Source: Urinicoccus massiliensis (GTDB lineage Bacteria; Bacillota; Clostridia; Tissierellales; Peptoniphilaceae). From it: a stretch of DNA of 64,000 bases. A program made the position numbers and the translations under genes. Location of the stretch: NCBI RefSeq assembly GCF_900120405.1, contig NZ_LT635492.1, forward strand, positions 56,723 to 120,722, written 5' to 3'. Of the stretch, positions 8,478 through 16,762 are shown one piece after another. Under the pieces are notes generated by a model. It was given only the letters and a program-made list of their open reading frames with translations, ran no database searches and was not told the DNA's origin. Every line of letters begins with the position of its first letter. Positions within the stretch are counted from its first letter, which is position 1.

Positions 8478-8680
8478 ATGCTAGTGACGCTCAGTGTTGC
8501 ATTTACTACATTTGGATATAAGATTTATTTTCAAAAGAAGTACAACCTAATCAACGGTTTTGAAGAAGTTATAAAGCAGGAAGGAAAACAAAACAATATG
8601 CCAAGAAAGTGGGATTGGTAGAATTTATCATTGGAATTAACCTAACTTTATTTGGAATCTGTATTACTATTATCAAATAA
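8478..8680 (+). pseudogene. DUF3784-like membrane protein, frameshifted
   Basis: The first frame encodes a hydrophobic segment and YKIYFQKKYNLINGFEE, the typical opening of DUF3784 membrane proteins. A single-base frameshift near 8570 switches to the frame encoding YKAGRKTKQYAKKVGLVEF and a second hydrophobic segment ending in TIIK at 8680. Read together they give a roughly 70-residue two-segment protein of normal length for the family. The ribosome site GGAGGAGG lies at 8442-8449, but its natural start codon has been lost or is non-canonical. Confidence 0.7.
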
Positions 8681-8712
8681 CAAAATTTGAAGTTGGAGGA
8701 GAATTGTAAAAT

Positions 8713-9084
8713 ATGGGATTTTGGATGTTTATGTTTATAGCTACCTTGTTGATACCTGCAGCACTATTATTAATGTGGTATCTATGCCCAAAACTTAAAA
8801 CAATTAATAATGTAAGTGGATATAGATCAAAACGGTCTATGAAAAATCAAGATACATGGGATTTCGCTCAAAAATATTCCTCAAAAATTTCCTTGTATAT
8901 GTTTTTCCCTTCGTTGATATTAGCCATTGCCATTATGCCTACAGTGAGTAGTAAACCAATTGATAGGATAGGCTGGATAGGACTTGGTATTACCATGATT
9001 CAAATGATGAGTTTTATTGTAATTGTGATTTCTACTGAGAAAGCTTTAAAGAAGCGTTTTGATGAAAGTGGAAACAAATTGTAA
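8713..9084 (+). CDS. SdpI-family membrane protein
   Basis: A 123-residue membrane protein with three hydrophobic segments and the family motif GYRSKRSMKNQDTWDFAQKY. This matches SdpI/YhfL proteins; in Bacillus subtilis SdpI gives immunity to the SdpC toxin and signals to a repressor. Here there is no sdpC or sdpR, so its role may be peptide-toxin tolerance or membrane-stress response. The start lies 13 bp after GGAGGAG. It follows the frameshifted DUF3784 gene by 32 bp, and this pair commonly occurs together. Confidence 0.8.
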   Translation: MGFWMFMFIATLLIPAALLLMWYLCPKLKTINNVSGYRSKRSMKNQDTWDFAQKYSSKISLYMFFPSLILAIAIMPTVSSKPIDRIGWIGLGITMIQMMSFIVIVISTEKALKKRFDESGNKL

Positions 9085-9600
9085 TACAAAACCCAGCTTG
9101 TAGTGCCTTAGGCTTTATCAGCAAACAACATTCCCTTTGCTATTTTTCGCTCTGCAACGAGCGTTAAGACCTATTTCTTGATATAGGGTTATCAGCAAGA
9201 TAGTCTTGATGTCAAAGAAATAAGATAATAGCTTATAAGACTGTTGAAACAGGTGGCTTTTAGGATCTCTAGAAGAAATCTTAAAGGCCTAATTTTTTTG
9301 CTTTAAATGCTACTTGGAGGAAATAGTCCATTTGTAAATTATTGCAGAGTCTGTATTCCCTGTGAATACTTTAGGTGGAGTGAACAGGTAGATAGTATCA
9401 GGCTAATGATCAGTATATTATGAAAATCATAAACAAAAATCAGCTAGGAGAAATCTTTATAATGATAATCTTAGAAAGAGTAGAGAATATAGCTCAATAA
9501 TAAAGCCAGGGATAATGCACAGCGATAAGACAAGTTTATAGGTATAAATGAGTTGAGATGGTGAAAAGGAAACTATTTTAAGATATAAAGGGAAAACACA
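9085..9600. other. Long non-coding or decayed stretch
   Basis: I see no supported gene in these 516 bp. All frames are broken by stops on both strands. The sequence separates the SdpI-like gene from the arsenic operon and is probably decayed ICE DNA. Confidence 0.5.
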
Positions 9601-9629
9601 TTGACAACCTTCTATATGATTTGTATAAT
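9601..9629 (+). promoter_or_regulatory. Consensus sigma-A promoter of the ars operon
   Basis: A perfect TTGACA (9601-9606) and TATAAT (9624-9629) are separated by 17 bp. Transcription should begin near 9636, 22 bp ahead of the arsR start. The AT-rich dyad-like sequence around CTATATGATT and TTTTATATG between the -35 and the start is the probable ArsR operator, giving autorepression relieved by arsenite or antimonite. Confidence 0.85.
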
Positions 9630-9657
9630 TTTATATGAAAAGATGAGGGAGGTTTCC

Positions 9658-9969
9658 ATGAAGAATAAATATCTAGAGATATCAAAAAAATTAAAAGTTT
9701 TGAGTGATCCAAAGCGATTAGAAATTATAGATATGTTATCTTGTGATGAGCTTTGTGCTTGTGAGATATTAGAGCAATTCGATATAACACAACCAACACT
9801 ATCTAATGATATGAAAAGATTAGAGGATGCTAATCTAGTTATTAGTCGAAGAGAAGGAAAAAATATATATTACATTGCCAATAAGAAGATTCTGAAGGAG
9901 ATGAAATCCGACTTAAAGGAAATATTTGATGGCGGAGAGGAATGTATTTGTCACACTAGGAATAAGTAA
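9658..9969 (+). CDS. arsR: Arsenite-responsive repressor ArsR
   Basis: A 103-residue ArsR/SmtB winged-helix repressor. ELCACEILEQF contains the metal-sensing cysteines (Cys33 and Cys35, with Cys29 just before) at the start of the DNA-recognition region, as in As(III)-sensing ArsR. ITQPTLSNDMKRL is the recognition helix. The C-terminus has a second Cys pair (EECICH) that might bind metal as well. The start at 9658 follows GAGGGAGG; an in-frame upstream TTG is itself the -35 box. It is the first gene of the arsenic operon. Confidence 0.9.
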   Translation: MKNKYLEISKKLKVLSDPKRLEIIDMLSCDELCACEILEQFDITQPTLSNDMKRLEDANLVISRREGKNIYYIANKKILKEMKSDLKEIFDGGEECICHTRNK

Positions 9970-10030
9970 ATTTTTTGGGCTATACATAGAAACATTTAAA
10001 TATATCTATACTAAAGGAGGTAGAAGAACT

Positions 10031-11104
10031 ATGGGAAAAAATAAGGATAAAGGAATTAATGTATTTCAAAAATACCTAACTTTATGGGTATTATTTTGCA
10101 TGATTGTGGGGGTACTTATAGGAAAATATATACCTATAATCCCATCTGCTTTAGGTAAAATGCAAATTGCAGGTATATCTGTACCGATAGCAATCTTAAT
10201 TTGGGTTATGATTTATCCTATGATGATGAAAGTAGATTTTCAAAGTATTAAAAGAGTTAGAGGAAATCCAAAGGGCCTATTTGTAACATGGGCTGTTAAT
10301 TGGCTCATAAAACCATTTACAATGTTTGGAATAGCTTATTTGTTTTTCTTTATTATATTTAAAAATATCATTCCTAATGATTTGGCCAATGATTATTTAG
10401 CGGGGGCTGTTTTGCTGGGAGCTGCGCCATGTACTGCTATGGTTTTTGTCTGGTCGACTCTTACAAAGGGTGACCCTGCTTATACTGTGGTTCAAGTAGC
10501 CACAAATGATTTAATCATTTTATTTGCTTTTGTACCTATAGTGAAGTTTTTATTAGGTGTATCTAATGTTGTAGTACCCTATAGCACCTTATTTACTAGT
10601 GTGTTTTTATTTGTTACTATTCCATTATTAGGAGGTGTCATCACAAGGAAAATAGTAGTTGATAAAAGAGGAAAGGATTATTTTGAAAAAGAATTTTTAA
10701 GTAAATTTGATGGAATGACAACAATTGGACTACTATTGACCCTAATCATTATATTTTCTTCACAAGCAAATATAATTTTAGAAAACCCATTTCATATTTT
10801 ATTGATAGCTATTCCACTTACCCTCCAAACATTCCTAATTTTTACCATAGCCTATGGCTTAAGCAAAAAAGTAGGTCTACCTTTTGAAATAGCTGGACCA
10901 GCAGGTATGATTGGAGCTTCAAATTTCTTTGAATTAGCGGTAGCTGTTGCAATAGCAATATTTGGGATAGATTCACCAGTTGCATTAGCTTGCACTGTAG
11001 GTGTTCTTACTGAAGTACCTCTTATGTTATTCTTAGTAAATATTGCCAATAATACAAAACACTGGTTTTTAGAAAATAAAGAATCTAAAGTTTACGGAGG
11101 TTAG
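10031..11104 (+). CDS. acr3: Arsenite efflux transporter Acr3
   Basis: A 357-residue Acr3-type (BASS superfamily) arsenite exporter with about ten hydrophobic segments. Family motifs include GAAPCTAMVFVWS, containing the essential cysteine in the fourth segment, and FELAVAVAIAIFG near the C-terminus. It extrudes As(III), and often Sb(III), using the proton gradient. The start at 10031 follows AAAGGAGG; the longer in-frame reading overlaps arsR and is rejected. It is separated from arsR by 61 bp and from arsP by 2 bp, consistent with one transcript. Confidence 0.92.
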   Translation: MGKNKDKGINVFQKYLTLWVLFCMIVGVLIGKYIPIIPSALGKMQIAGISVPIAILIWVMIYPMMMKVDFQSIKRVRGNPKGLFVTWAVNWLIKPFTMFGIAYLFFFIIFKNIIPNDLANDYLAGAVLLGAAPCTAMVFVWSTLTKGDPAYTVVQVATNDLIILFAFVPIVKFLLGVSNVVVPYSTLFTSVFLFVTIPLLGGVITRKIVVDKRGKDYFEKEFLSKFDGMTTIGLLLTLIIIFSSQANIILENPFHILLIAIPLTLQTFLIFTIAYGLSKKVGLPFEIAGPAGMIGASNFFELAVAVAIAIFGIDSPVALACTVGVLTEVPLMLFLVNIANNTKHWFLENKESKVYGG

Positions 11105-11106
11105 GG

Positions 11107-12102
11107 ATGTGGAATTTTATTCAAGATCAAATTCTAGGTATGAAATGGCTCAATGAATTGATAGGAGAAGTATTAAGAAATTTTGGCCTTGATATGACTT
11201 CAAAACTTGGAGGGAGTTTACAATTTTTCATCTATGATGTTATAAAAATTACAATATTACTTTGCGTGTTGATTTTTATCATTTCTTATATACAAAGCTA
11301 TTTCCCACCTGAAAGAAGTAAAAAAATTCTGGGACGTTTTGATGGATTAGGGGCAAATATCATATCTGCTTTACTAGGCACTGTAACACCTTTTTGTTCA
11401 TGCTCTTCAATCCCTATATTCATGGGCTTTACAAGTGCTGGCTTGCCTATTGGAGTGAGTTTTTCATTTTTAATATCTTCTCCAATGGTTGATTTGGGTA
11501 GCCTTGTTTTACTTATGAGTATCTTTGGAGGTAAAATAGCTCTAGCATATGTAGTCTTAGGGCTAATTATTGCTGTAATTGGTGGCAGCCTCATCGAAAA
11601 AATGCATATGGAAAGGTATGTAGAAGATTTTATAAAAAATGCCAGTCAGGTTGATATTAGCTCGCCAAGTTTAACATTAAAAGACAGGGTTGATTTTTCT
11701 AAAACGCAAGTTACTGACACTTTCAAAAAAGTTTTCCCCTATATTTTAGTAGGTGTGGGCATAGGGTCATTGATCCACAATTGGATTCCTCAAACTTGGG
11801 TAGAAAATATCTTAGGCAGCAAGAATCCATTTGGAGTGGTTTTGGCAACTCTTGTCGGAGTACCAATGTATGCTGATATTTTTGGAAGTATACCAATAGC
11901 AGAAGCTCTATTGGCAAAAGGTGCTCAACTAGGAACTATTCTATCTTTTATGATGGCAGTAACAACACTAAGCCTACCATCATTGATTATGTTAAAAAAA
12001 GCAGTTAAACCAAAGCTTTTATTTCTATTCATAGGAATTTGTATTTTTGGGATCATGGTTGTAGGATATTTATTTAACATTTTTAGCCCTATTTTAATTT
12101 AA
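11107..12102 (+). CDS. arsP: ArsP-type organoarsenical permease
   Basis: A 331-residue permease of the ArsP_1 (DUF318) family with about eight hydrophobic segments. TPFCSCSSIPIFMG carries the cysteine pair known to be important for methylarsenite export in ArsP. The central cytoplasmic loop is variable and charged. It starts 2 bp after acr3, with a ribosome site inside the acr3 end. Together with Acr3 it would cover inorganic and trivalent organic arsenicals. The organoarsenical specificity is inferred from the family; other DUF318 permeases may have different substrates. Confidence 0.8.
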   Translation: MWNFIQDQILGMKWLNELIGEVLRNFGLDMTSKLGGSLQFFIYDVIKITILLCVLIFIISYIQSYFPPERSKKILGRFDGLGANIISALLGTVTPFCSCSSIPIFMGFTSAGLPIGVSFSFLISSPMVDLGSLVLLMSIFGGKIALAYVVLGLIIAVIGGSLIEKMHMERYVEDFIKNASQVDISSPSLTLKDRVDFSKTQVTDTFKKVFPYILVGVGIGSLIHNWIPQTWVENILGSKNPFGVVLATLVGVPMYADIFGSIPIAEALLAKGAQLGTILSFMMAVTTLSLPSLIMLKKAVKPKLLFLFIGICIFGIMVVGYLFNIFSPILI

Positions 12103-12187
12103 TGGGGAACTAAAATGAAAGTATTCAGAAGAAAGCAAAAAACATATGCTCTTGTGAAAACAATCGTGTGGATTAAGGAGGAAAAAA

Positions 12188-12589
12188 ATGAGATTATTTG
12201 GTAAGAAAGAAAAAAGAGAGAAAGATTGTACTTGTGGAGGCAATTGCCAACCTGTTAATGATAAGGAAGTCAAAGAAACAAGTTGTTGTGATGTAAATTA
12301 CTCGTCAGAGAATATAGAAAAAGCAGAAGAAAAGAAAAAAGAGATGGGGATAAAGATACTAGGTTCTGGTTGTTCGAAATGTGCTGCTTTAGAAAAATCA
12401 GCCAGGGAAGCCCTGGCTGAACTTAATGTTGAAGAAGATATAGACCACATTACAGACTTTTCTCAAATCGCAAGTTATGGAGTTATGTCTACTCCGGCAT
12501 TGGTAATAAACGGCAAAGTTGTATCCTATGGCAAAGTTTTAAACAAGGCTGAAGTGAAAGATTTATTAGAACAGAACGGTGTAAATTAA
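12188..12589 (+). CDS. Thioredoxin-like protein with Cys-rich N-terminal tail
   Basis: A 133-residue protein. Residues 54-133 form a small thioredoxin fold of the MTH895/redox-active disulfide type with active site GCSKC (Cys62, Cys65) and the cis-proline segment STPALVING. Residues 1-50 form a polar extension with Cys14, Cys16 and Cys20 plus a Cys33-Cys34 pair, suited to binding soft metals. It is placed directly before arsC, so it is the probable reductant of the arsenate reductase. An As(III)-binding or chaperone role for the tail is inference. The start follows AAGGAGG. Confidence 0.85.
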   Translation: MRLFGKKEKREKDCTCGGNCQPVNDKEVKETSCCDVNYSSENIEKAEEKKKEMGIKILGSGCSKCAALEKSAREALAELNVEEDIDHITDFSQIASYGVMSTPALVINGKVVSYGKVLNKAEVKDLLEQNGVN

Positions 12590-12590
12590 A

Positions 12591-13013
12591 ATGAGAAAAG
12601 CAAAAGTTGCATTTATATGTGTCCATAATAGCTGTAGGAGCCAAATTGCAGAAGCCCTAGGGAAAAAATATGCTTCAGATGTCTTTGACTCCTATTCAGC
12701 TGGAAGGCAAATAAAAAACCAAATAAATCAAGATGCTGTCAGATTAATGAAAGATATATACAATATTGATATGGAGAAAACTCAATATTCAAAGCTGATT
12801 TCTGACCTGCCAGATATCGATATATCCATTACTATGGGGTGTGACGTTTTTTGTCCGATTGTAGAAAATCAATACACAGAGGACTGGAATTTGGAAGATC
12901 CCACAGGTCAAGATGATGCGTTTTTTAGGGAAATTATATCTAAAATAGAAAAAAATATTAAGGATTTAAGCCTTAGAATTAAGAAAAATGAAATCAGTTT
13001 GAATGAAAAATAG
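12591..13013 (+). CDS. arsC: Arsenate reductase, thioredoxin-coupled type
   Basis: A 140-residue low-molecular-weight phosphatase-fold arsenate reductase. The P-loop is CVHNSCRS with nucleophile Cys10. The redox cysteines Cys84 and Cys88 lie in GCDVFCP, and WNLEDPTG holds the acid aspartate. This is the thioredoxin-dependent ArsC class: it reduces As(V) to As(III), which Acr3 exports. The spacing of one base after the thioredoxin-like gene supports coupled translation. The ribosome site is weak, also consistent with coupling. It is the last gene of the operon. Confidence 0.92.
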   Translation: MRKAKVAFICVHNSCRSQIAEALGKKYASDVFDSYSAGRQIKNQINQDAVRLMKDIYNIDMEKTQYSKLISDLPDIDISITMGCDVFCPIVENQYTEDWNLEDPTGQDDAFFREIISKIEKNIKDLSLRIKKNEISLNEK

Positions 13014-13248
13014 AAGTTGATTTTTGAATAAAGCAATAATTATTTTTTAATAGCTATAATTCCTATCTGCTAGAGACTTATAATTCCAATGCCGATAGGT
13101 TTTACATATTTTCAATTGTCAAAGAGAAGCGCCCACCAGGGTGATTCGATTGGCAAGATTCGACGGCGGAAGTCATAGCGTTGATGTATTGTACTTTCTA
13201 CAAAAGTAGCTTACAAGGCGACTCTTTTTTTATTTAATATAAAGATAA

Positions 13249-13413
13249 GGTTTAAATCTCACGGGCTTTGATAATAGTGATATAGATAAACTAGGACGAG
13301 TACACCCAAGAAGAAAAAATTGCACCTCAAGTGAACTATATAGGCAGGCTGGCAATTCTATCGTGGATGATGTTTTAATGGCACTTATTAAAGCGTTTTG
13401 TCGGGTAGTGTAA
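13249..13413 (+). pseudogene. C-terminal scrap of a cytosine-5 DNA methyltransferase
   Basis: An open frame entered after a stop encodes TGFDNSDIDKLGRVHPRRK and then LYRQAGNSIVDDVLMALIKA. The latter is motif X of C5 DNA methyltransferases, near their C-terminus. Motifs I-IX and the catalytic Pro-Cys are absent. The surrounding 13014-13503 stretch has no other supported gene. It is probably a leftover of the ICE or phage methyltransferase. Confidence 0.75.
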
Positions 13414-13503
13414 CTAATATTCTAAAGATGATATAATAACTACAAACAGATTTTCGCTAAATACTAGTAGAATCTGTATGCTATTTTAAAGGAGGGGAAT
13501 AAA

Positions 13504-14529
13504 ATGAAGAAAATATTTTTTAGAATCTTTTCAATTGTTATTATTTTAGTAGTTTTAGTTTTTATTCTTAGAATATATAATGACCATAAGTATAAAGAGG
13601 TCAATACTTTGAAACTTCCTGGCTACTATAAAGATGTGACTGACATAAGTCTATATCCTACAGATATTGATGGAGTTGATGTAACTTACCTAGATGAGGG
13701 TAGGATGCAAGGCTTTAGATTTGTGCCTAAGGAAAAATCCCACAAGGGTCTTGTAATTTGTTTTGGAGGTTCTGACGGGAGTCCAAATTTTGAAAATGCG
13801 AAAAGATTGGCTAAAGAGGGTTATGAAACTTTTGCCCTATTTATGTATGGTATGAAAAACCAAGAACAGACTTTGAGAAAAATTCCCTTAGAACAATTTG
13901 AAGATGTTATCAAGTATATAAATAAAAATATCAAAGACAATAAGCCGATAAGTGTTTTGGGAGCATCAAAAGGTGCAGAATATGCTCTTAATTTGGCTAG
14001 CAAATATCCTGAAATAGATAATCTGATTTTAATGGCGCCTTCATCTTATAATTTTGCTGGTCTCGATTTTAAAGACTATGGTTCATCGTGGACATATGAA
14101 GGCAAAGAGCTTCCCTATATCGATATTAAAAAATCATCATTTAAGTCATTCTTAAATAATATTGTCATTCCAGCTGTGATTAAAAGTCCGATTAGTTTTA
14201 AAGATACTTATAACACTGCAATCGAAAAAGACGCATCAAGCCAGGAAAAACTAATACCAGTCAAAGATGTTAAGGCAAATATATTAATGATTGTAGGCGA
14301 GGATGATTTGATGTGGGATAGCCTTGCCATGGCAAATAAAATAAAAGAACAGAAGCCAAAATCCGAAATCCATTCGTATAAAGGAGCCGGGCATATCTTT
14401 GCAGGCAATGGGGTTATAAATTTCAAAAACGCGAGAATTGCAACAGGTGGAACAGCTGAAAACAATGAAAAAGCAAGAAGTGAATCAATAAAGGCCATTG
14501 ATGCTTTCTTAAAAGAAAATCATAAGTAG
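13504..14529 (+). CDS. Membrane-anchored alpha/beta hydrolase (BAAT-like C-terminal domain)
   Basis: A 341-residue protein with an N-terminal hydrophobic anchor (residues 4-24) and an alpha/beta-hydrolase domain. The nucleophile elbow is GASKG (Ser155), the acid is Asp267 or Asp268 (GEDDLMWDS), and the histidine is His297 (GAGHIF). The domain resembles the acyl-CoA thioester hydrolase/BAAT C-terminal family often found in Firmicute resistance islands. It probably acts outside the membrane on an ester or thioester; the substrate is unknown. AAAGGAGGGG precedes the start, and a terminator follows directly, so it is monocistronic. Confidence 0.8.
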   Translation: MKKIFFRIFSIVIILVVLVFILRIYNDHKYKEVNTLKLPGYYKDVTDISLYPTDIDGVDVTYLDEGRMQGFRFVPKEKSHKGLVICFGGSDGSPNFENAKRLAKEGYETFALFMYGMKNQEQTLRKIPLEQFEDVIKYINKNIKDNKPISVLGASKGAEYALNLASKYPEIDNLILMAPSSYNFAGLDFKDYGSSWTYEGKELPYIDIKKSSFKSFLNNIVIPAVIKSPISFKDTYNTAIEKDASSQEKLIPVKDVKANILMIVGEDDLMWDSLAMANKIKEQKPKSEIHSYKGAGHIFAGNGVINFKNARIATGGTAENNEKARSESIKAIDAFLKENHK

Positions 14530-14549
14530 AAAATGGTTTGATATTTAAG

Positions 14550-14582
14550 GACGGTAGAAATAATCATCTACCGTCTTTTTTA
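14550..14582 (+). terminator. Rho-independent terminator
   Basis: The 9-bp stem GACGGTAGA/TCTACCGTC is followed by TTTTTT. It closes the hydrolase gene. Confidence 0.9.
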
Positions 14583-14752
14583 GTGTCAAAAAGAAAGGCA
14601 GTTTTGCAACTGCTTTTAATGCTAAAGTTTGCAGTATTTACTCATGTGAATTATCCTTGGCTGGATTAAGATAAAAATACAATAAAAAAGAGGATTGCGC
14701 TATGAATGAGCAATCACAAAGATCTACAGCATCAGGGATAGGAGGTTTATCA

Positions 14753-15415
14753 ATGAATGTAATCGAAGTCCAAAATATGAGTAAAAACTTTAAAAACAAG
14801 AAGCTTTTTAATAAATTTTCTTTGGAAATTGAAGAAAATACAGTCCATGCTCTTGTGGGGCCCAATGGGTCTGGCAAGACAAGTCTCCTTAGAATCCTCA
14901 CGGGTCTTTATGACCAAGATGGTGGAGAGGTAAATGTTAAGGGAAGTCATGCAATGTTACTTGAAAATGACTACTTGTATGAAGATAAGACAGGGCTCGA
15001 AAACATTAAATTGTATGGCTTGTATTTTGGCTATGGTTTGGATAATTACCAAAAATATTCTGACTTACTAGAACTTACAAATGATCTGGATAGAAATGTT
15101 TCAACCTATTCTAAAGGCATGAAGAGGAAATTATCTTTACTAATTATTGTAATGATGAATAGGGAAATCATATTTTTAGATGAAGCAACAAGTGGAGTTG
15201 ATCCAATATCAAGAGTTGAGATTCGAAAACTCATAAAATTATTAAAGGATGAAGGTAAGACCATCGTTCTTACAAGTCATGATCTTTCTGAAATTGAAAA
15301 GGTGGCTGACAAAGTGTCCATGATAAAATCAGGAGTCTTACTTTTTACGAAGGACATAGACGAAATTCAAGGAGAAAGTTTAGAAGACTTATTTATAGAG
15401 GAAGGTTCAAAATGA
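14753..15415 (+). CDS. ABC transporter ATP-binding protein
   Basis: A 220-residue ABC ATPase of the drug/bacteriocin exporter type. Walker A is GPNGSGKTS (about residue 35), the signature is degenerate (YSKGMKRKL), Walker B is IIFLDEAT and the H-loop is LTSHDLSEIE. The start at 14753 follows GGAGG; a longer in-frame start lacks a ribosome site. It overlaps the first permease gene by 4 bp. With the two permeases, a histidine kinase and a response regulator downstream it forms one operon, resembling peptide-antibiotic export or resistance modules. Confidence 0.88.
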   Translation: MNVIEVQNMSKNFKNKKLFNKFSLEIEENTVHALVGPNGSGKTSLLRILTGLYDQDGGEVNVKGSHAMLLENDYLYEDKTGLENIKLYGLYFGYGLDNYQKYSDLLELTNDLDRNVSTYSKGMKRKLSLLIIVMMNREIIFLDEATSGVDPISRVEIRKLIKLLKDEGKTIVLTSHDLSEIEKVADKVSMIKSGVLLFTKDIDEIQGESLEDLFIEEGSK

Positions 15416-16125
15416 AGGATAAGATGAATATCAATAGGGCTTGTCGCTACTATTTAAGAAAAGATAAAGATTTTATTTTGAATTTATTATTATTTACCTT
15501 GATTTCTCTCGGCTTTATTTTTTTACTGTATAAGGGCATGTTTGATTCAAGAGGAAATGATTATATTGTATTGATGTTATACGTGCTAATGCTTGGAATT
15601 TCACTAATTATGTCTAATTCTATGGTTGTCAATTTAACAGTCAAGGATAAAGTCAATAAACGGATAGAATTTATCCTATCATCAGGTATAAACATAAAAG
15701 ATGTGATAAAAGCCTATGCAATAGAAATGTGGCGCCTATCTTCCATTGTTCCCTTTATATTATTTTTCCTATCCTATGTCCTATATGACTATAAGATCGA
15801 ATTTAAGTGGATTGTGGGCGTATTTGTAACAATGATAGGGATGACCTATTTTGAAATCCTATTTTTTAACCTTATATCTTTATCCCGAAAAAACTTTAAG
15901 TTTTTCAAAAATATAGTTTTCTTTGGAACAACAATTTTAATTTACATGATAGGCACATTTTCAGCGAAGATTCTATCATTAATAGAAAAATCTAACCTAA
16001 ACCTTATTTATATCATCTTAGGAATAAATATAGGATTAGCCTTAATCTTTGCAATATTTTCTATGAAAGATTTGTCTAAGATCAACAATGAATCTGTCAT
16101 TAACAAGGAAGGGTCCTGGTCATGA
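15412..16125 (+). CDS. ABC transporter permease, first subunit
   Basis: A 237-residue membrane protein with six hydrophobic segments, the size of one ABC-2-type permease. The second segment is followed by KVNKRIEFILSSGINIKDV, which resembles the coupling region of ABC-2 exporters (KEEGTLE.LL type). A similar motif (KISKKLEFLLANGLSIGK) occurs in the next gene, so the two are paralogous partners forming a heterodimer. It overlaps both neighbours by 4 bp (ATGA), implying translational coupling. Confidence 0.8.
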   Translation: MKDKMNINRACRYYLRKDKDFILNLLLFTLISLGFIFLLYKGMFDSRGNDYIVLMLYVLMLGISLIMSNSMVVNLTVKDKVNKRIEFILSSGINIKDVIKAYAIEMWRLSSIVPFILFFLSYVLYDYKIEFKWIVGVFVTMIGMTYFEILFFNLISLSRKNFKFFKNIVFFGTTILIYMIGTFSAKILSLIEKSNLNLIYIILGINIGLALIFAIFSMKDLSKINNESVINKEGSWS

Positions 16126-16760
16126 AGTTAGTTATGAAGGATTTAGAAAAGCTTTTAGATAAAAATGCCCTTTTAATGTCACTTATGGCACTCATCTGTA
16201 CATTTATTGCCTTGTTTCTTTCTGATGGAGGAAACCAAGAAATAAACAAGGTCATAGATATAGTTAAAATTGATGGGATTTTAATCCTTTTTGTCCTATT
16301 TGGTCTGGAACTGTCTAAAAACACCTTGGTGGAAGATAAGATAAGCAAGAAGCTTGAATTTTTACTTGCAAATGGACTTTCTATAGGAAAAATTCTAGGC
16401 AAATATTTCTTTAGCATCTATTTTGCAACCTTGATCATAGTCCTTCCAAGCCTGATATTAAACCTAGTGAAACTTGATTTAAGCCTGATCCTTGCCTTAA
16501 ACTTAATCTTATCAAGTTTGCTTTACACTCTAATAATCGTCTTGATTATTCTTTGCACTCGAAATATGAATAAAGTAAATTCTCTCCAAATGCCCTTAAT
16601 CGGGCTATCCCTAGCTGTCATGATAGGATGTGGCCTAGTCTATAACTTTACAAATTCCTTGGTCTTTTATTTAATGACTAAGTTTTTTATCCTAGGCTCC
16701 ATCAGTATAATTTTGGGTATAAATACGAAAAAAGAAAGGATTGTAGTTAGCTACTATTAG
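16122..16760 (+). CDS. ABC transporter permease, second subunit
   Basis: A 212-residue membrane protein with six hydrophobic segments, paralogous to the preceding permease by the shared KKLEFLLANG motif after the second segment. It probably completes the transmembrane part of the exporter energised by the ATPase at 14753-15415. It overlaps the first permease by 4 bp and ends 2 bp before the kinase gene. The substrate is not evident; the coupled two-component system suggests a peptide or membrane-active compound. Confidence 0.78.
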   Translation: MKLVMKDLEKLLDKNALLMSLMALICTFIALFLSDGGNQEINKVIDIVKIDGILILFVLFGLELSKNTLVEDKISKKLEFLLANGLSIGKILGKYFFSIYFATLIIVLPSLILNLVKLDLSLILALNLILSSLLYTLIIVLIILCTRNMNKVNSLQMPLIGLSLAVMIGCGLVYNFTNSLVFYLMTKFFILGSISIILGINTKKERIVVSYY

Positions 16761-16762
16761 TT

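Noticed and set aside
9601-9657. N-terminal extension of arsR from a TTG
   Set aside because: The bases are the -35 and -10 of the promoter; a proper ribosome site precedes ATG at 9658.
9926-10030. N-terminal extension of Acr3 overlapping arsR
   Set aside because: No ribosome site, while AAAGGAGG precedes ATG at 10031; family proteins begin there.
12116-12205. Small basic ORF between arsP and the thioredoxin gene
   Set aside because: It runs across the ribosome site and start of the next gene, and it has no good ribosome site of its own.
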